Assembly: GCF_013267195.1 (NCBI RefSeq)
Contig: NZ_CP053941.1
Coordinates: forward strand, 2,356,001 to 2,420,000
Direction of reading: 5' to 3'
Length of the DNA: 64,000 bases
DNA from: Halorubrum salinarum
Lineage (GTDB): Archaea; Halobacteriota; Halobacteria; Halobacteriales; Haloferacaceae
A program made the translations under genes and the position numbers. Of this stretch, positions 17,905 through 25,933 are shown piece after piece. The notes beneath the pieces are model-generated. The model was not told the origin of the DNA, made no database searches, and saw only the letters and a program-made list of their open reading frames with translations. Every line of letters begins with the position of its first letter. Position 1 is the first letter of the stretch.

Positions 17905-19047
17905 ATGACAGACGAGACCACGCCCGTGATCGCGGCCGCGTACCGAACGCCGCAGGGGAAAGACGGCGGCGTCTACGAGGACGTCCGCAGCGAGGACCTC
18001 TCGACGACGCTCATCGACCACGCGCTCGAAGAGACGGGGCTGACCAGTGACCACGTCGACGACCTGATGTGGGGGGTCGCCCAGCAGCGGACCGAGCAGG
18101 ACAACAACGTCGCGCGCGTCATCGCCCTCCTCTCGGAGCTGGGCGAGTCGGTGCCCGCCACCACGATCAACCGCTGGTGCGCCTCCTCGATGCAGGCGGT
18201 CATCTCGGCGTCGGACGCGATCGCCGCGGGCAACCGCGACTGTATCATCGCCGGCGGCGTCGAGAACATGAGCCGCGTCCCGATGGACGGCGACTCCTAC
18301 CAGCACCTCCACCCCGAGCTCTCGGAGCGGTACAACCTCTTCCAGCTCCAGATGGGGATGACCGCCGAGAAGGTCGCCGAGGAGTACGACGTGAGCCGCG
18401 AGGCGCAAGACGAGTACGCCGCCCGCAGCCACCAGCGCGCCGCGGAGGCCACCGAGTCCGGCCGCTTCGACGACGAGATCGTTCCCGTCGAGACTGAGGA
18501 CGGGCTCGTCGAGGAGGATGAGGGCATCCGCCCGGACACCACCGCCGAGAAGCTCGCCGACCTGCCGCCGGCGTTCACCGGCGACGGCAGCGTCACCGCC
18601 GGGAACTCCTCGCAGATCTCGGACGGCGCGTCGCTCACGGTCGTCACGAGCAAGGCCTTCGCCGAGGAGCACGGGCTCGACGTGCTCGCCGAGGTCGGCA
18701 CCAACGCGGTCGCCGGCGTCGACCCCACGGTGATGGGGATCGGCCCGGTGCCCGCCACCCGCGGCCTGCTCGAACGCGCCGGCACGGACATCGACGACTA
18801 CGACCTGGTCGAACTCAACGAGGCGTTCGCCTCGCAGTGCGAGTACTCGCGGCGCGAGCTCGGCGTCGACGAGGACAAGTACAACGTCAACGGCGGCGCC
18901 ATCGCCATCGGCCACCCGCTCGGCGCCTCGGGTGCGCGCCTCCCCGTCACGCTGCTTCACGAGATGCAGAAGCGCGACGCCGAGCGCGGCCTCGCCACGC
19001 TCTGCGTCGGGTTCGGGCAGGGCGCCGCGATCGAGTTCATCCGGTAG
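17905..19047 (+). CDS. Acetyl-CoA C-acyltransferase (thiolase)
   Basis: This 380-residue thiolase cleaves or forms 3-ketoacyl-CoA with CoA. The nucleophile is C92 in [21 protein letters not shown], the substrate-binding NEAFASQ, the catalytic His in [13 protein letters not shown] and the second Cys in LCVGFGQG follow. The last motif is usually CxGGGxG; here Gly is replaced by Phe. It could serve beta-oxidation, PHA precursor formation or the mevalonate pathway; the context does not decide. TATA TTTTAATA at 17874-17881 makes the ATG leaderless. Downstream lies repeat copy B. Confidence 0.9.
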   Translation: MTDETTPVIAAAYRTPQGKDGGVYEDVRSEDLSTTLIDHALEETGLTSDHVDDLMWGVAQQRTEQDNNVARVIALLSELGESVPATTINRWCASSMQAVISASDAIAAGNRDCIIAGGVENMSRVPMDGDSYQHLHPELSERYNLFQLQMGMTAEKVAEEYDVSREAQDEYAARSHQRAAEATESGRFDDEIVPVETEDGLVEEDEGIRPDTTAEKLADLPPAFTGDGSVTAGNSSQISDGASLTVVTSKAFAEEHGLDVLAEVGTNAVAGVDPTVMGIGPVPATRGLLERAGTDIDDYDLVELNEAFASQCEYSRRELGVDEDKYNVNGGAIAIGHPLGASGARLPVTLLHEMQKRDAERGLATLCVGFGQGAAIEFIR

Positions 19048-19073
19048 GCGACCCACGAGACGAATTTTCCGCC

Positions 19074-19327
19074 GCGGCGCGCCTGCGAGCGGCCGCCCCC
19101 GGCGGCCGCGAGCCAGCCCGCGAGGGAGTCGGGCGGCCGGAGCGAAGCGGAGGCCGGCCGACGAGGCTGGGGAGGCGTGAGGTGCTGTGCGGGCGGGACT
19201 CGAAGGGGCGGCCGTGAGGCGTGCGCAGGTGACGCAAGGACCGCAACGAGGAAGCGAACGAAGTGAGCGACCGAGTGAGGACCGCAGCGAGCGTGCGCAC
19301 GCCTCACGGCCGGGGCTTCGGAGGTGT
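19074..19327 (+). repeat. Folded dispersed non-coding element, copy B
   Basis: This second full copy lies between the convergent stops of the thiolase and thiL genes. H1 has a 9-bp GC helix (GCGGCCGCC with GGCGGCCGC) next to the conserved tandem GA mismatch. H2 (19128-19162) ends in GC-GAA-GC closed by GGA on both sides. The cores CGACGAGGCTGGGGAGG and GGGCGGGACTCGAAGGGGC are intact. Stem H3 is 18 perfect base pairs (19210-19227 with 19294-19311), and mini-hairpin H4 (19254-19268) is GC-GA-AC-GAA-GT-GA-GC. The tail is GGGGCTTCGGAGGT. I see no protein in it and no flanking target duplication. Confidence 0.87.
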
Positions 19328-19364
19328 CCGTGTCGATCGCTGATCCGCTCCTGTCGTCGATCGC

Positions 19365-20279
19365 TTATTCGTCGCCGTGCGTGAAGCCGCGGTCGGGTAG
19401 CGGGTCGCCGTCGGCCGTGACGCGCGGCCCCCCGTCGTCGCTCGGCTCGTCGACCACGCGCCCGATCCGCGTCAGGCCGGCCGGGCACGCCTCCGCGGCC
19501 GCCTCGAACTCCTCGTCCGGCATCGCACAGAGCAGCTCGAAGTCCTCGCCGAAGTGCGCGGCGAGTTCGAACCGCTCCGCCGACCCCTCGGCCACCTCCT
19601 CGACCGCGGGATGGACCGGGACCGCGTCCCGCTCGATTTCGATCCCGACCCCGCTCGCCTCGGCGAGCTGGTGGCACGACCGCGCCAGGCCGTCCGAGGA
19701 GTCCATCATCGCGGTCGCGCTCTCGGCCAGCGCGACCCCGTCAGCGACCCGCGGCGTGAACCGGAACAGTTCGTTGGCGCGCTCGACCGCCGCGTCGTCC
19801 CCCTCTTCGAACAGGCGCAGCGCGGCCGCGGACCGCCCCCACTCGCCGGTGACGCAGAGCGCGTCGCCTGGCCGCGCCCCCGACCTGGTGACGGCTCCGG
19901 CCTCGGTCACGTCGCCGACCGCGGTGGTCGCCGTCGTGAACTCGACGTGCTCGTCGAGGTCGCCGCCGACGTACTCGGCGTCGACCGCCTCGCAGACGTC
20001 GACCGCGCCGGCGACGAACGCCTCGAGGTCGTCCCGGTCGAACGCCTCGTCGGCGTAGACGGCGACCGCTGCGCGCGCCCTCGCGCCGGTCGCGGCCACG
20101 TCCGACAGCGACGCGCCGACGGCGCGCCAGCCGGCGGTGTAGCGCGTCGTCCCGGGCGGGAAGTCGGTCCGCTCGTGGAGCATGTCCGTCGTGATGACCG
20201 TTCCGTCGACGACGGCGGCGTCGTCGCCCGCGTGCGGGAGGTCGGCCGCGAGGGCCCGGAGGGCGTCGCGTTCGTTCAC
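19365..20279 (-). CDS. thiL: Thiamine-monophosphate kinase ThiL
   Basis: ThiL phosphorylates thiamine monophosphate to the active cofactor thiamine diphosphate. The 304-residue protein has HAGDDAAVVDG (metal/ATP site), TTDMLHERTDFP, GASLSDVAATGA, GGDLDEHVEFTTATTAVG and MMDSSDGLARS, all in family order. The start is the GTG at 20279: CTTATTGC on the minus strand (20304-20311) is 27 bases upstream, whereas a TTG nine codons earlier coincides with the TATA region. It is the last step of the pathway begun by ThiE in this window. Its stop faces repeat copy B. Confidence 0.93.
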   Translation of the reverse strand: MNERDALRALAADLPHAGDDAAVVDGTVITTDMLHERTDFPPGTTRYTAGWRAVGASLSDVAATGARARAAVAVYADEAFDRDDLEAFVAGAVDVCEAVDAEYVGGDLDEHVEFTTATTAVGDVTEAGAVTRSGARPGDALCVTGEWGRSAAALRLFEEGDDAAVERANELFRFTPRVADGVALAESATAMMDSSDGLARSCHQLAEASGVGIEIERDAVPVHPAVEEVAEGSAERFELAAHFGEDFELLCAMPDEEFEAAAEACPAGLTRIGRVVDEPSDDGGPRVTADGDPLPDRGFTHGDE

Positions 20280-20498
20280 TACCGACGCTCGGCGCGGCGA
20301 GGGCAATAAGCGATCGGTCCGGGCGGCGGGACCGCCGACCGCCGCTCGGCGTCGGCGCCGAGGGCCGTGCGGTCGGGCCGTTCGCCGCGTCTATGGGTCG
20401 TGTTGCCATGGAACATTTAATCGGGTAAAACAACATAACGAATATTACCATTATCAATCATTATGTTTATTACTCCCTCTCGAGTCGTCCCAGTCGCA

Positions 20499-20597
20499 AT
20501 GGCAGTATCCGTACACGGACACGCAGCGACCCGACGCACCGAGTCGATCACCATACGACCGCCCCAACCGCCCACACGACCCGATGACGACACCTAA
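20499..20597 (+). CDS. Possible 32-residue leader ORF
   Basis: An ATG at 20499 opens a 32-codon frame (MAVSVHGHAATRRTES...DDDT) that overlaps the next small ORF by 14 bases. It follows an AT-rich promoter stretch (20410-20475) holding several TATA-like blocks. It contains many Arg and Thr codons. Nothing in the product is recognisable. It is reported because it starts a chain of three overlapping small frames ending just before aceA; it may be chance. Confidence 0.25.
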   Translation: MAVSVHGHAATRRTESITIRPPQPPTRPDDDT

Positions 20598-20925
20598 CGA
20601 CACGCCCGACGACACGACCCGACGCACCGACGGCACGACCGACGCGGACTCGACGACCCGTACCGACCGCCGGACGGAGTCGAGTACGACGACACCTTCT
20701 CCCCGGACCATCCCCGGCCGCACCCCGATCACCGAGGAGGCCGGCGCGCCGCTGGTCCCGACGATCACGACCAGGCGAGCCACCGGAACGCGGTCGCCCG
20801 GTTCGACGCCGGCGACCGAGACCCGCGGGCCGACTCGCCCGCCGACGGACGACGAGCGCGACGCGCCGCTCGTCCCCGACCTACGTCCCGCCTCGCGGAC
20901 GCGGACGGACGGGGGGTCGCGATGA
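20584..20925 (+). CDS. Hypothetical Thr/Arg/Pro-rich protein
   Basis: This 113-residue protein is not recognised. It is rich in Thr, Arg, Asp and Pro, predicted disordered, with a duplicated motif: EEAGAPLVPTITTR near residue 50 and DERDAPLVPDLRPA near residue 90. Codons end mostly in G or C like true genes here, but the product is far less acidic than its neighbours. Its stop overlaps the ATG of the next small ORF (ATGA). It could be an unstructured accessory of the aceA locus, or non-coding leader sequence. Confidence 0.42.
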   Translation: MTTPNDTPDDTTRRTDGTTDADSTTRTDRRTESSTTTPSPRTIPGRTPITEEAGAPLVPTITTRRATGTRSPGSTPATETRGPTRPPTDDERDAPLVPDLRPASRTRTDGGSR

Positions 20926-21185
20926 CGGCGAACGCCGCGCGCCAGTCCCGGGACCGCTCGACCGGATCGCCCGCCGAGGGCTCGTTCCGCCGCGCCGTCC
21001 CGATGGCCGGGACCGGCGACGGCCCCCGACCCGACCCCACGACGTTCGCGCCGAGCGCTCGCGGCGACGGCGAGCGTCGCGGCGACCGACGCGCCGCCGC
21101 TAACCGACGCTCGACCGACGGCCGCCGCGCCGGCGAGCGCCGGGCGACGACGAACCGCACCGCAGCCGACGACCCCACGCAGTAA
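20922..21185 (+). CDS. Hypothetical basic Arg-rich protein upstream of aceA
   Basis: This 87-residue product is not recognised. It is unusually basic for a haloarchaeon (many Arg, almost no Lys), with [18 protein letters not shown] in the second half, suggesting nucleic-acid contact or no structure at all. It overlaps the previous small ORF by four bases and ends four bases before the aceA ATG, an operon-like layout. Confidence is limited because composition alone cannot prove expression. Confidence 0.4.
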   Translation: MTANAARQSRDRSTGSPAEGSFRRAVPMAGTGDGPRPDPTTFAPSARGDGERRGDRRAAANRRSTDGRRAGERRATTNRTAADDPTQ

Positions 21186-21189
21186 CCCG

Positions 21190-22230
21190 ATGAATCCCAA
21201 CGAACTCGACGACGACGTCTTCACCAGAGATATCGACAACCCGGCCGGCCGCCGACTCCGCGAGCTGTTCGACGAGCAGGAGTACACGTTCGCGCCCGGG
21301 ATCTACCACGCCCTCGACGCCCGCCTCGCGGAGATGGCCGGGCTCGACGCGGCCTACATGAGCGGCTACTCGACCGTCCTCGGCCAGTTCGGCTTCCCCG
21401 ACCTGGAGATGGTCACGATGAGCGAGATGGTCGAGAACGCAAAGCGCATGGTCGAGGCGACGAACCTCCCCGTCATCGCCGACTGCGACACCGGGTACGG
21501 GGGCGTCCACAACGTCCGGCGCGCGGTCCGCGAGTACGAGAAGGCCGGCGTCGCCGCCGTCCACATCGAGGACCAGACCTCGCCGAAGCGCTGCGGCCAC
21601 ATCGCGGGCAAGCAGATCGTCTCCCGCGAGCAGGCCCGCTCGCGCTTCGAGGCCGCGGTCGACGCCAAGCAGAGCGAGGACACCGTCATCATCGCCCGCA
21701 CCGACGCGTACGGCTCCGCCAACGGCGACTGGGAGGAGCACCTCGAACGCGGCCGGATCTACGCCGACGCCGGCGTCGACCTCGTCTGGCCCGAGATGCC
21801 CGACCCGTCCCGCGAGGACGCGGTCGAGTACGCCGAGACGATCCACGAGACCCACCCGGACCTCGATCTCGCCTTCAACTACTCCTCGTCGTTCGAGTGG
21901 GGCGCCGAGGAGGACCCGCTCACCTTCGAGGAGCTGGGCGACCTGGGCTACCAGTACATCTTCATCACGCTGTACGGGCTCCACTCCGGCGCGCACGCCG
22001 CCTACGAGGACTTCGCGAACATCGCCGAGAACGACGAGGAGGCGCAGTTCGACCTCGAAGAGCGGTACATCGGCCACGAGACGGAGAGCCACCACGAGCT
22101 CTCCTTCGTCCCGCGGTACCAGGAGGTCGAGGCCGAGTTCGACCCCGAGGCCCGGCAGCGCCAGGAGGAGTCGGCCGGCTTCACCGAAGAGGAGAGCGAC
22201 CCGATCACGGCCTCGGAGGGCGACGACTGA
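21190..22230 (+). CDS. aceA: Isocitrate lyase AceA
   Basis: This 346-residue PEP-mutase/isocitrate-lyase-superfamily enzyme resembles the haloarchaeal AceA described in Haloferax volcanii, which splits isocitrate to succinate and glyoxylate. The catalytic loop is KRCGH (residues 133-137) with the Cys base; metal ligands are in ADCDTGYGG and VHIEDQ. KRCGH rather than KKCGH is also the methylisocitrate-lyase form, so 2-methylisocitrate cleavage is an alternative. The protein is shorter than the bacterial isocitrate lyases of about 430 residues, as usual in haloarchaea. Its stop overlaps the next start (TGATG). Confidence 0.87.
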   Translation: MNPNELDDDVFTRDIDNPAGRRLRELFDEQEYTFAPGIYHALDARLAEMAGLDAAYMSGYSTVLGQFGFPDLEMVTMSEMVENAKRMVEATNLPVIADCDTGYGGVHNVRRAVREYEKAGVAAVHIEDQTSPKRCGHIAGKQIVSREQARSRFEAAVDAKQSEDTVIIARTDAYGSANGDWEEHLERGRIYADAGVDLVWPEMPDPSREDAVEYAETIHETHPDLDLAFNYSSSFEWGAEEDPLTFEELGDLGYQYIFITLYGLHSGAHAAYEDFANIAENDEEAQFDLEERYIGHETESHHELSFVPRYQEVEAEFDPEARQRQEESAGFTEEESDPITASEGDD

Positions 22231-23150
22231 TGGGCGGACCGGACGACGTGACGCTGCGGCGGAGCCAGCTCGCCACCCCCGGCTCCGACCCGAAGATGAT
22301 CGAGCGGGCGCCAGACTCCGGCGCCGACGAGGCGTTCCTCGACTTAGAGGACTCCGTCGCGCCCGCGGCGAAGGTCGACGCCCGCGAGAACGTCATCGAG
22401 GGCCTGATCGAGTACGACTGGTCGGACACCCGGCCCTGTTACCGGATGAACGGCGTCGACACCCGCTGGTTCTACGACGACGTGATCGAGGTCGTCGGGC
22501 GGGCGGGGGAGTACCTCGACACGATCATGGTGCCGATGGCGAACAACCCGGAGACGGTCGCCACCGTCGACAACCTCCTGACGCAGGTCGAGGCGAACAA
22601 CGACCTCCCCGTCGGCGATATCGGCCTCCAGGCGCAGATCGAGTCGCCGGAGGCGATGACGAAGGTCGCCGATATCGCCCGCGCCAGCGACCGCCTGGAG
22701 TCGCTCGTGTTCGGCCCCGGCGACTACACCGCCAACGTCGGCGCCGCCGGCCTCACGATCGGCTCCGGCGGCGGCTACCCCGGCCACTACTGGCACTACC
22801 AGCTCGCGCGCATCGCCCACGCGGCGAAGGCGCAGGGCCTCCAGGTGATCGACGGGCCGTACGCCGAGATCGAGGACGCGGAGGGGTTCCGCGACTCCTG
22901 CCGCTGGGCGAGCCAGCTGGGCTGTGACGGCAAGTGGGCGATCCATCCGAGCCAGATCGAGCCCGCCAACGAGACGTTCGCGCCCTCGCCCGAGGAGGCC
23001 GAGAAGGCGCGCCGGATCGTCGACGCCTACGCCGAGGCGAAGGAACAGGGGAAAGGCGCCGTCTCGGTCGACGGCGAGATGGTCGACGAGGCGACCGACA
23101 AGATGGCCCGCGGCATCGTCGCGCGCGCCGAGCAGGCCGGGATCCTCTGA
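22230..23150 (+). CDS. Malyl-CoA/beta-methylmalyl-CoA lyase-like protein (CitE/HpcH family)
   Basis: This 306-residue HpcH/HpaI aldolase/CitE-type protein has a sequence pattern close to L-malyl-CoA/beta-methylmalyl-CoA lyase: FLDLEDSVAPAAKVDARENV near residue 33, QIESPEAM with the metal-binding Glu, FGPGDYTANVG with the metal-binding Asp, VIDGPYAEIEDAEGF, and GKWAIHPSQIEPANE. Such enzymes join glyoxylate with acetyl- or propionyl-CoA, or do the reverse; haloarchaeal relatives act as beta-methylmalyl-CoA lyase or malyl-CoA thioesterase in the methylaspartate cycle. Translational coupling to aceA suggests it consumes the glyoxylate made there. Citramalyl-CoA lyase is an alternative. Confidence 0.85.
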   Translation: MGGPDDVTLRRSQLATPGSDPKMIERAPDSGADEAFLDLEDSVAPAAKVDARENVIEGLIEYDWSDTRPCYRMNGVDTRWFYDDVIEVVGRAGEYLDTIMVPMANNPETVATVDNLLTQVEANNDLPVGDIGLQAQIESPEAMTKVADIARASDRLESLVFGPGDYTANVGAAGLTIGSGGGYPGHYWHYQLARIAHAAKAQGLQVIDGPYAEIEDAEGFRDSCRWASQLGCDGKWAIHPSQIEPANETFAPSPEEAEKARRIVDAYAEAKEQGKGAVSVDGEMVDEATDKMARGIVARAEQAGIL

Positions 23151-23170
23151 GGCCCCGGCGCGCGCGCCGC

Positions 23171-24430
23171 TCACTCCCTGTCCGCGATGGCGCCGAGGTC
23201 CCGGAGCTCTTCGATGTCGCCCTCGCCGTAGCCGTACTCGCGCAGCACCGACTCCGTGTGTTCGCCGAGCGCGGGCGGGTGGCGGCGGACCGTCGTCGGC
23301 GTCCGCGAGAAGTGCATCGGCGAGCCGGGGAACCGCACCGTGCCCGCGGTCGGGTGCTCCGCCTCGGCGAGCATTCCGCGCGCCTCGATCTGGGGGTCGT
23401 CGAACACCTCGCCCACGTCGCGGACGCGGCTCGCGGGCACGTCGTGCGCTTCCAGCCGCTCGACCGCCTCGTCGGTCGTCATCGCCGCGAACGTCTCCTC
23501 CAACTCGCGTTCGAGCTCGTCGCGGTTCCGGACGCGCCCCTCGTTCTCCTCGTACCGCTCGTCGGCGAGCAGGTCTGGGCGGTCGATCGCCTCGCAAAGC
23601 GGCGGCCAGAACCGGTCCGACGAGCACGCGACGACGACGAAGTCGTCCGCCGTCTCGTACGCCCGGTAGGGGACGATGTTCGGGTGCTTGCTCCCCATGC
23701 GCCCCGGGGGCTCGCCGCTGGCGAAGTAGTTCGTCGCCATGTAGCTGGTCCAGGCGGCCTGCCCGTCGAGCAGGCTCACGTCTATCTTCTGCCCGCGGCC
23801 GTCGCCGAGCTCGCGTTCGAGCAGCGCCGCGAGGATCGCCTGCGTCGCGTACATCCCGGCGCCCACGTCGGCGAGCGCGACCCCGATCCGGACCGGCGGG
23901 CCGCCCTCGACGCCCGTGAACGACATGAACCCGCCCCGCGCCTGCATCATGATGTCGTAGGCGGGCTTGTCGCGGTCGGGCCCCCACTCGCCGTACCCGG
24001 AGATGCCGCAGTAGACGAGCCCCGGGTTCTCCTCGACGAGGTCGCCGTAGTCGAGGCCCCACTCGGCGGTCTTGCCGACGCGGAAGTTCTCGACGAGCAC
24101 GTCGGCCTCGCGCGCGAGGTCGCGGACGACGGCCCGGCCGGCCTCGGTCGTCAGGTCCAGCTGGATCGACCGCTTGTTGCGGTTGACGCTGACGTAGTAG
24201 GCGCTCTCCGCGCCCTCGTCGCTCTCGTCGTCCCCCTCGCTGAACGCCGGAGGGACCCACGTCCGGGTCTGGTCGCCCGGGCCGGGCCGCTCGACCTTGA
24301 TGACCTCCGCGCCGAGGTCGCCGAGCTGCATCGTGCAGAACGGGCCGACGAGGACGCGCGAGAGGTCCAACACGGTGAGCCCGTCGAGCGGGCCCGCGTC
24401 GCCCTCGGGCTCTCGCGCCTCACCGACCAC
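23171..24430 (-). CDS. Family III CoA-transferase (CaiB/BaiF)
   Basis: This 419-residue class III CoA-transferase moves CoA between carboxylates through an enzyme aspartyl-CoA. It opens with the usual LDGLTVLDLSRVLVGPFCTMQLGDLGAEVIKVE block (residues 15-47). RNKRSIQLDL and ADVLVENFRVG follow, then the catalytic Asp159 in PAYDIMMQARGG. It converges on the malyl-CoA-lyase-like gene 20 bases away. With that neighbour it could be a succinyl-CoA:mesaconate or itaconate CoA-transferase. The start is a GTG. An acidic insertion (EGDDESDEGAES) is haloarchaeal. Confidence 0.87.
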   Translation of the reverse strand: MVGEAREPEGDAGPLDGLTVLDLSRVLVGPFCTMQLGDLGAEVIKVERPGPGDQTRTWVPPAFSEGDDESDEGAESAYYVSVNRNKRSIQLDLTTEAGRAVVRDLAREADVLVENFRVGKTAEWGLDYGDLVEENPGLVYCGISGYGEWGPDRDKPAYDIMMQARGGFMSFTGVEGGPPVRIGVALADVGAGMYATQAILAALLERELGDGRGQKIDVSLLDGQAAWTSYMATNYFASGEPPGRMGSKHPNIVPYRAYETADDFVVVACSSDRFWPPLCEAIDRPDLLADERYEENEGRVRNRDELERELEETFAAMTTDEAVERLEAHDVPASRVRDVGEVFDDPQIEARGMLAEAEHPTAGTVRFPGSPMHFSRTPTTVRRHPPALGEHTESVLREYGYGEGDIEELRDLGAIADRE

Positions 24431-24541
24431 GCGGTCTCGCCTCCGCTGACCGTCGCCGTATCCGGTTCATGCGATCCGGCACAGCCGCCGGGGTACTGAG
24501 TGTTGCGGCGTCGCCGCGGCCGACGGAAAACGAGCGTCGCC

Positions 24542-24706
24542 TCAGGCCGCGAGCGTGTCGATACCGTCGATCTCGACGTAGCCGTAGCCGCAGTCGGAAC
24601 ACCGCCACTTCGTCTTCTCGCCGAGGTGGAGCGTCATCGCCGCGGTCCGGTAGAACGAGCGAGTCTCGCCGCACGCGGGACAGTCCACGTCCTTTTCGAG
24701 CGCCAT
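24542..24706 (-). CDS. Small zinc-ribbon protein, 54 residues
   Basis: This 54-residue protein carries two CxxC knuckles: CPAC at residues 9-12 and CSDCG at 36-40, separated by a strand-rich segment (FYRTAAMTLHLGEKTKWR), forming one zinc beta-ribbon. Such micro-proteins are common and often functional in haloarchaea (DUF-type zinc ribbons). The ATG at 24706 precedes MALEKDVDC; the longer frame upstream overlaps other genes and is rejected. Targets are unknown. It is downstream of the nucleoside-recognition gene on the same strand, 98 bases away. Confidence 0.8.
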   Translation of the reverse strand: MALEKDVDCPACGETRSFYRTAAMTLHLGEKTKWRCSDCGYGYVEIDGIDTLAA

Positions 24707-24804
24707 GTGCGCCGATCGGTCCGGGCCGGTGTTGAACCTACTGATCCGACCGCCGCCGTCGAGCGCGGTCGGTCGCCGCGGCCCGCGCCCCGACGAGCCG
24801 CCCC

Positions 24805-25788
24805 TCACCACACCGGCGCCAGCAGCAGCGCGACCGTCGCCGAGATGAAGACGAGCTTCAGGGCGGTGTTGACGACGATCACCTTCGTGCCGAACGAGGG
24901 GCCCCAGATCCCGTACTGGAACGGGATCGAGCGCCGGAACGTCGAGACGGCAAAGGAGAGGATGCTCCCGATGAGCAGCGACGCGACCGCGGTGCGGGTG
25001 GTGAAGACGCCGGCCTCGGTCCCGGCGAGCGTCGCCGCGCCCGCGGTCGTGTCGAGCGTGAACACCGCGATGACCGGCACCGCGGCGCCCGGGAGTCCCA
25101 GCACGCCCGTGATCGGCTCGGCGACGCTCGTCAGCGCGTTCACGTCGTAGGTGGTGACGATCCAGATGACCAGCGTGTACACGACGGCGAGCCGCGGCAC
25201 GATCCGGCGGAGCGTCCCCCACGACTTCTCGGCGGCGTCACGGACGCGCTCGCGGTCGGTCCGGTCGTCGGCCTCGGGACCGGTCGCGTCCACGTCGGCG
25301 AGCGCGGCCCGGTCGACGTTCGACTCCGAGAGGAGGAGTCCCCCCGCGACGACGCCCGTGACCGAGATCAGCAGCGCGATGCCCGCGCGCGCGCCGACGT
25401 AGACGGCCCCGGTGGTGACGCCCAGGATCGGGATCAATACCGGCACGTAGTAGGTGAACACGTGCTGGACGAACCCGAAGAACGTGTTCATCACCACGGC
25501 GACGAGCGTCGCCCGGTCGTCGAGCAGGCCCGCCTCGCGGTACTCCGCGAGGGTCGCGTAGCCCGCGGTCGTCGACGCCGCGGTCGTGAGGATCGCCGTG
25601 CCGACCTCGTCCGGGAGATTCGCGGGCCGGGTGAGCCATCCCGCGATCCCGGCGACGTACCGGACCAGCCCGAACGCGACGGCGACGTTGGCGGCGAAGA
25701 CGCCGCCCGCGATGAACGCCGTGATCCGCGCCAGCCGGGGGACCACCTCCGCGAGCAGGACCGAGAGGTCGGCGGCGACTGACTGCAC
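24805..25788 (-). CDS. Nucleoside-recognition-domain membrane protein
   Basis: This 327-residue membrane protein of the nucleoside-recognition (Gate domain, SpmA/SpmB-like) type has two gate repeats, ANLPDEVGTAILTTAASTTAGYATLAEYREAGL in the first half and LPGAAVPVIAVFTLDTTAGAATLAGTEAG in the second, each in a hydrophobic helix pair. It probably acts as a transporter or channel component; the substrate is unknown. The start is the GTG at 25788, as CTCAAATG (25811-25818) is TATA-like at leaderless distance and the longer frame runs into the divergent gene. Confidence 0.82.
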   Translation of the reverse strand: MQSVAADLSVLLAEVVPRLARITAFIAGGVFAANVAVAFGLVRYVAGIAGWLTRPANLPDEVGTAILTTAASTTAGYATLAEYREAGLLDDRATLVAVVMNTFFGFVQHVFTYYVPVLIPILGVTTGAVYVGARAGIALLISVTGVVAGGLLLSESNVDRAALADVDATGPEADDRTDRERVRDAAEKSWGTLRRIVPRLAVVYTLVIWIVTTYDVNALTSVAEPITGVLGLPGAAVPVIAVFTLDTTAGAATLAGTEAGVFTTRTAVASLLIGSILSFAVSTFRRSIPFQYGIWGPSFGTKVIVVNTALKLVFISATVALLLAPVW

Positions 25789-25933
25789 GAACCGACGTAC
25801 GCGAGGGGCGCTCAAATGGGCGTCGGAACGCGCGCTCGTTCTCACCGCGTCGGAACGGCGACCCGGCGTCGGCGCGCGGAGCGAGAGCGGCGGCGCGCGG
25901 GGCTTATGTCCCGCCGCGGAGAACGGGGGGCCG

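Noticed and set aside
20454-21287. 277-codon minus-strand frame opposite the small ORFs before aceA
   Set aside because: Low-complexity Arg/Val/Gly/Ser product that also runs into the aceA start region; no start signal or domain.
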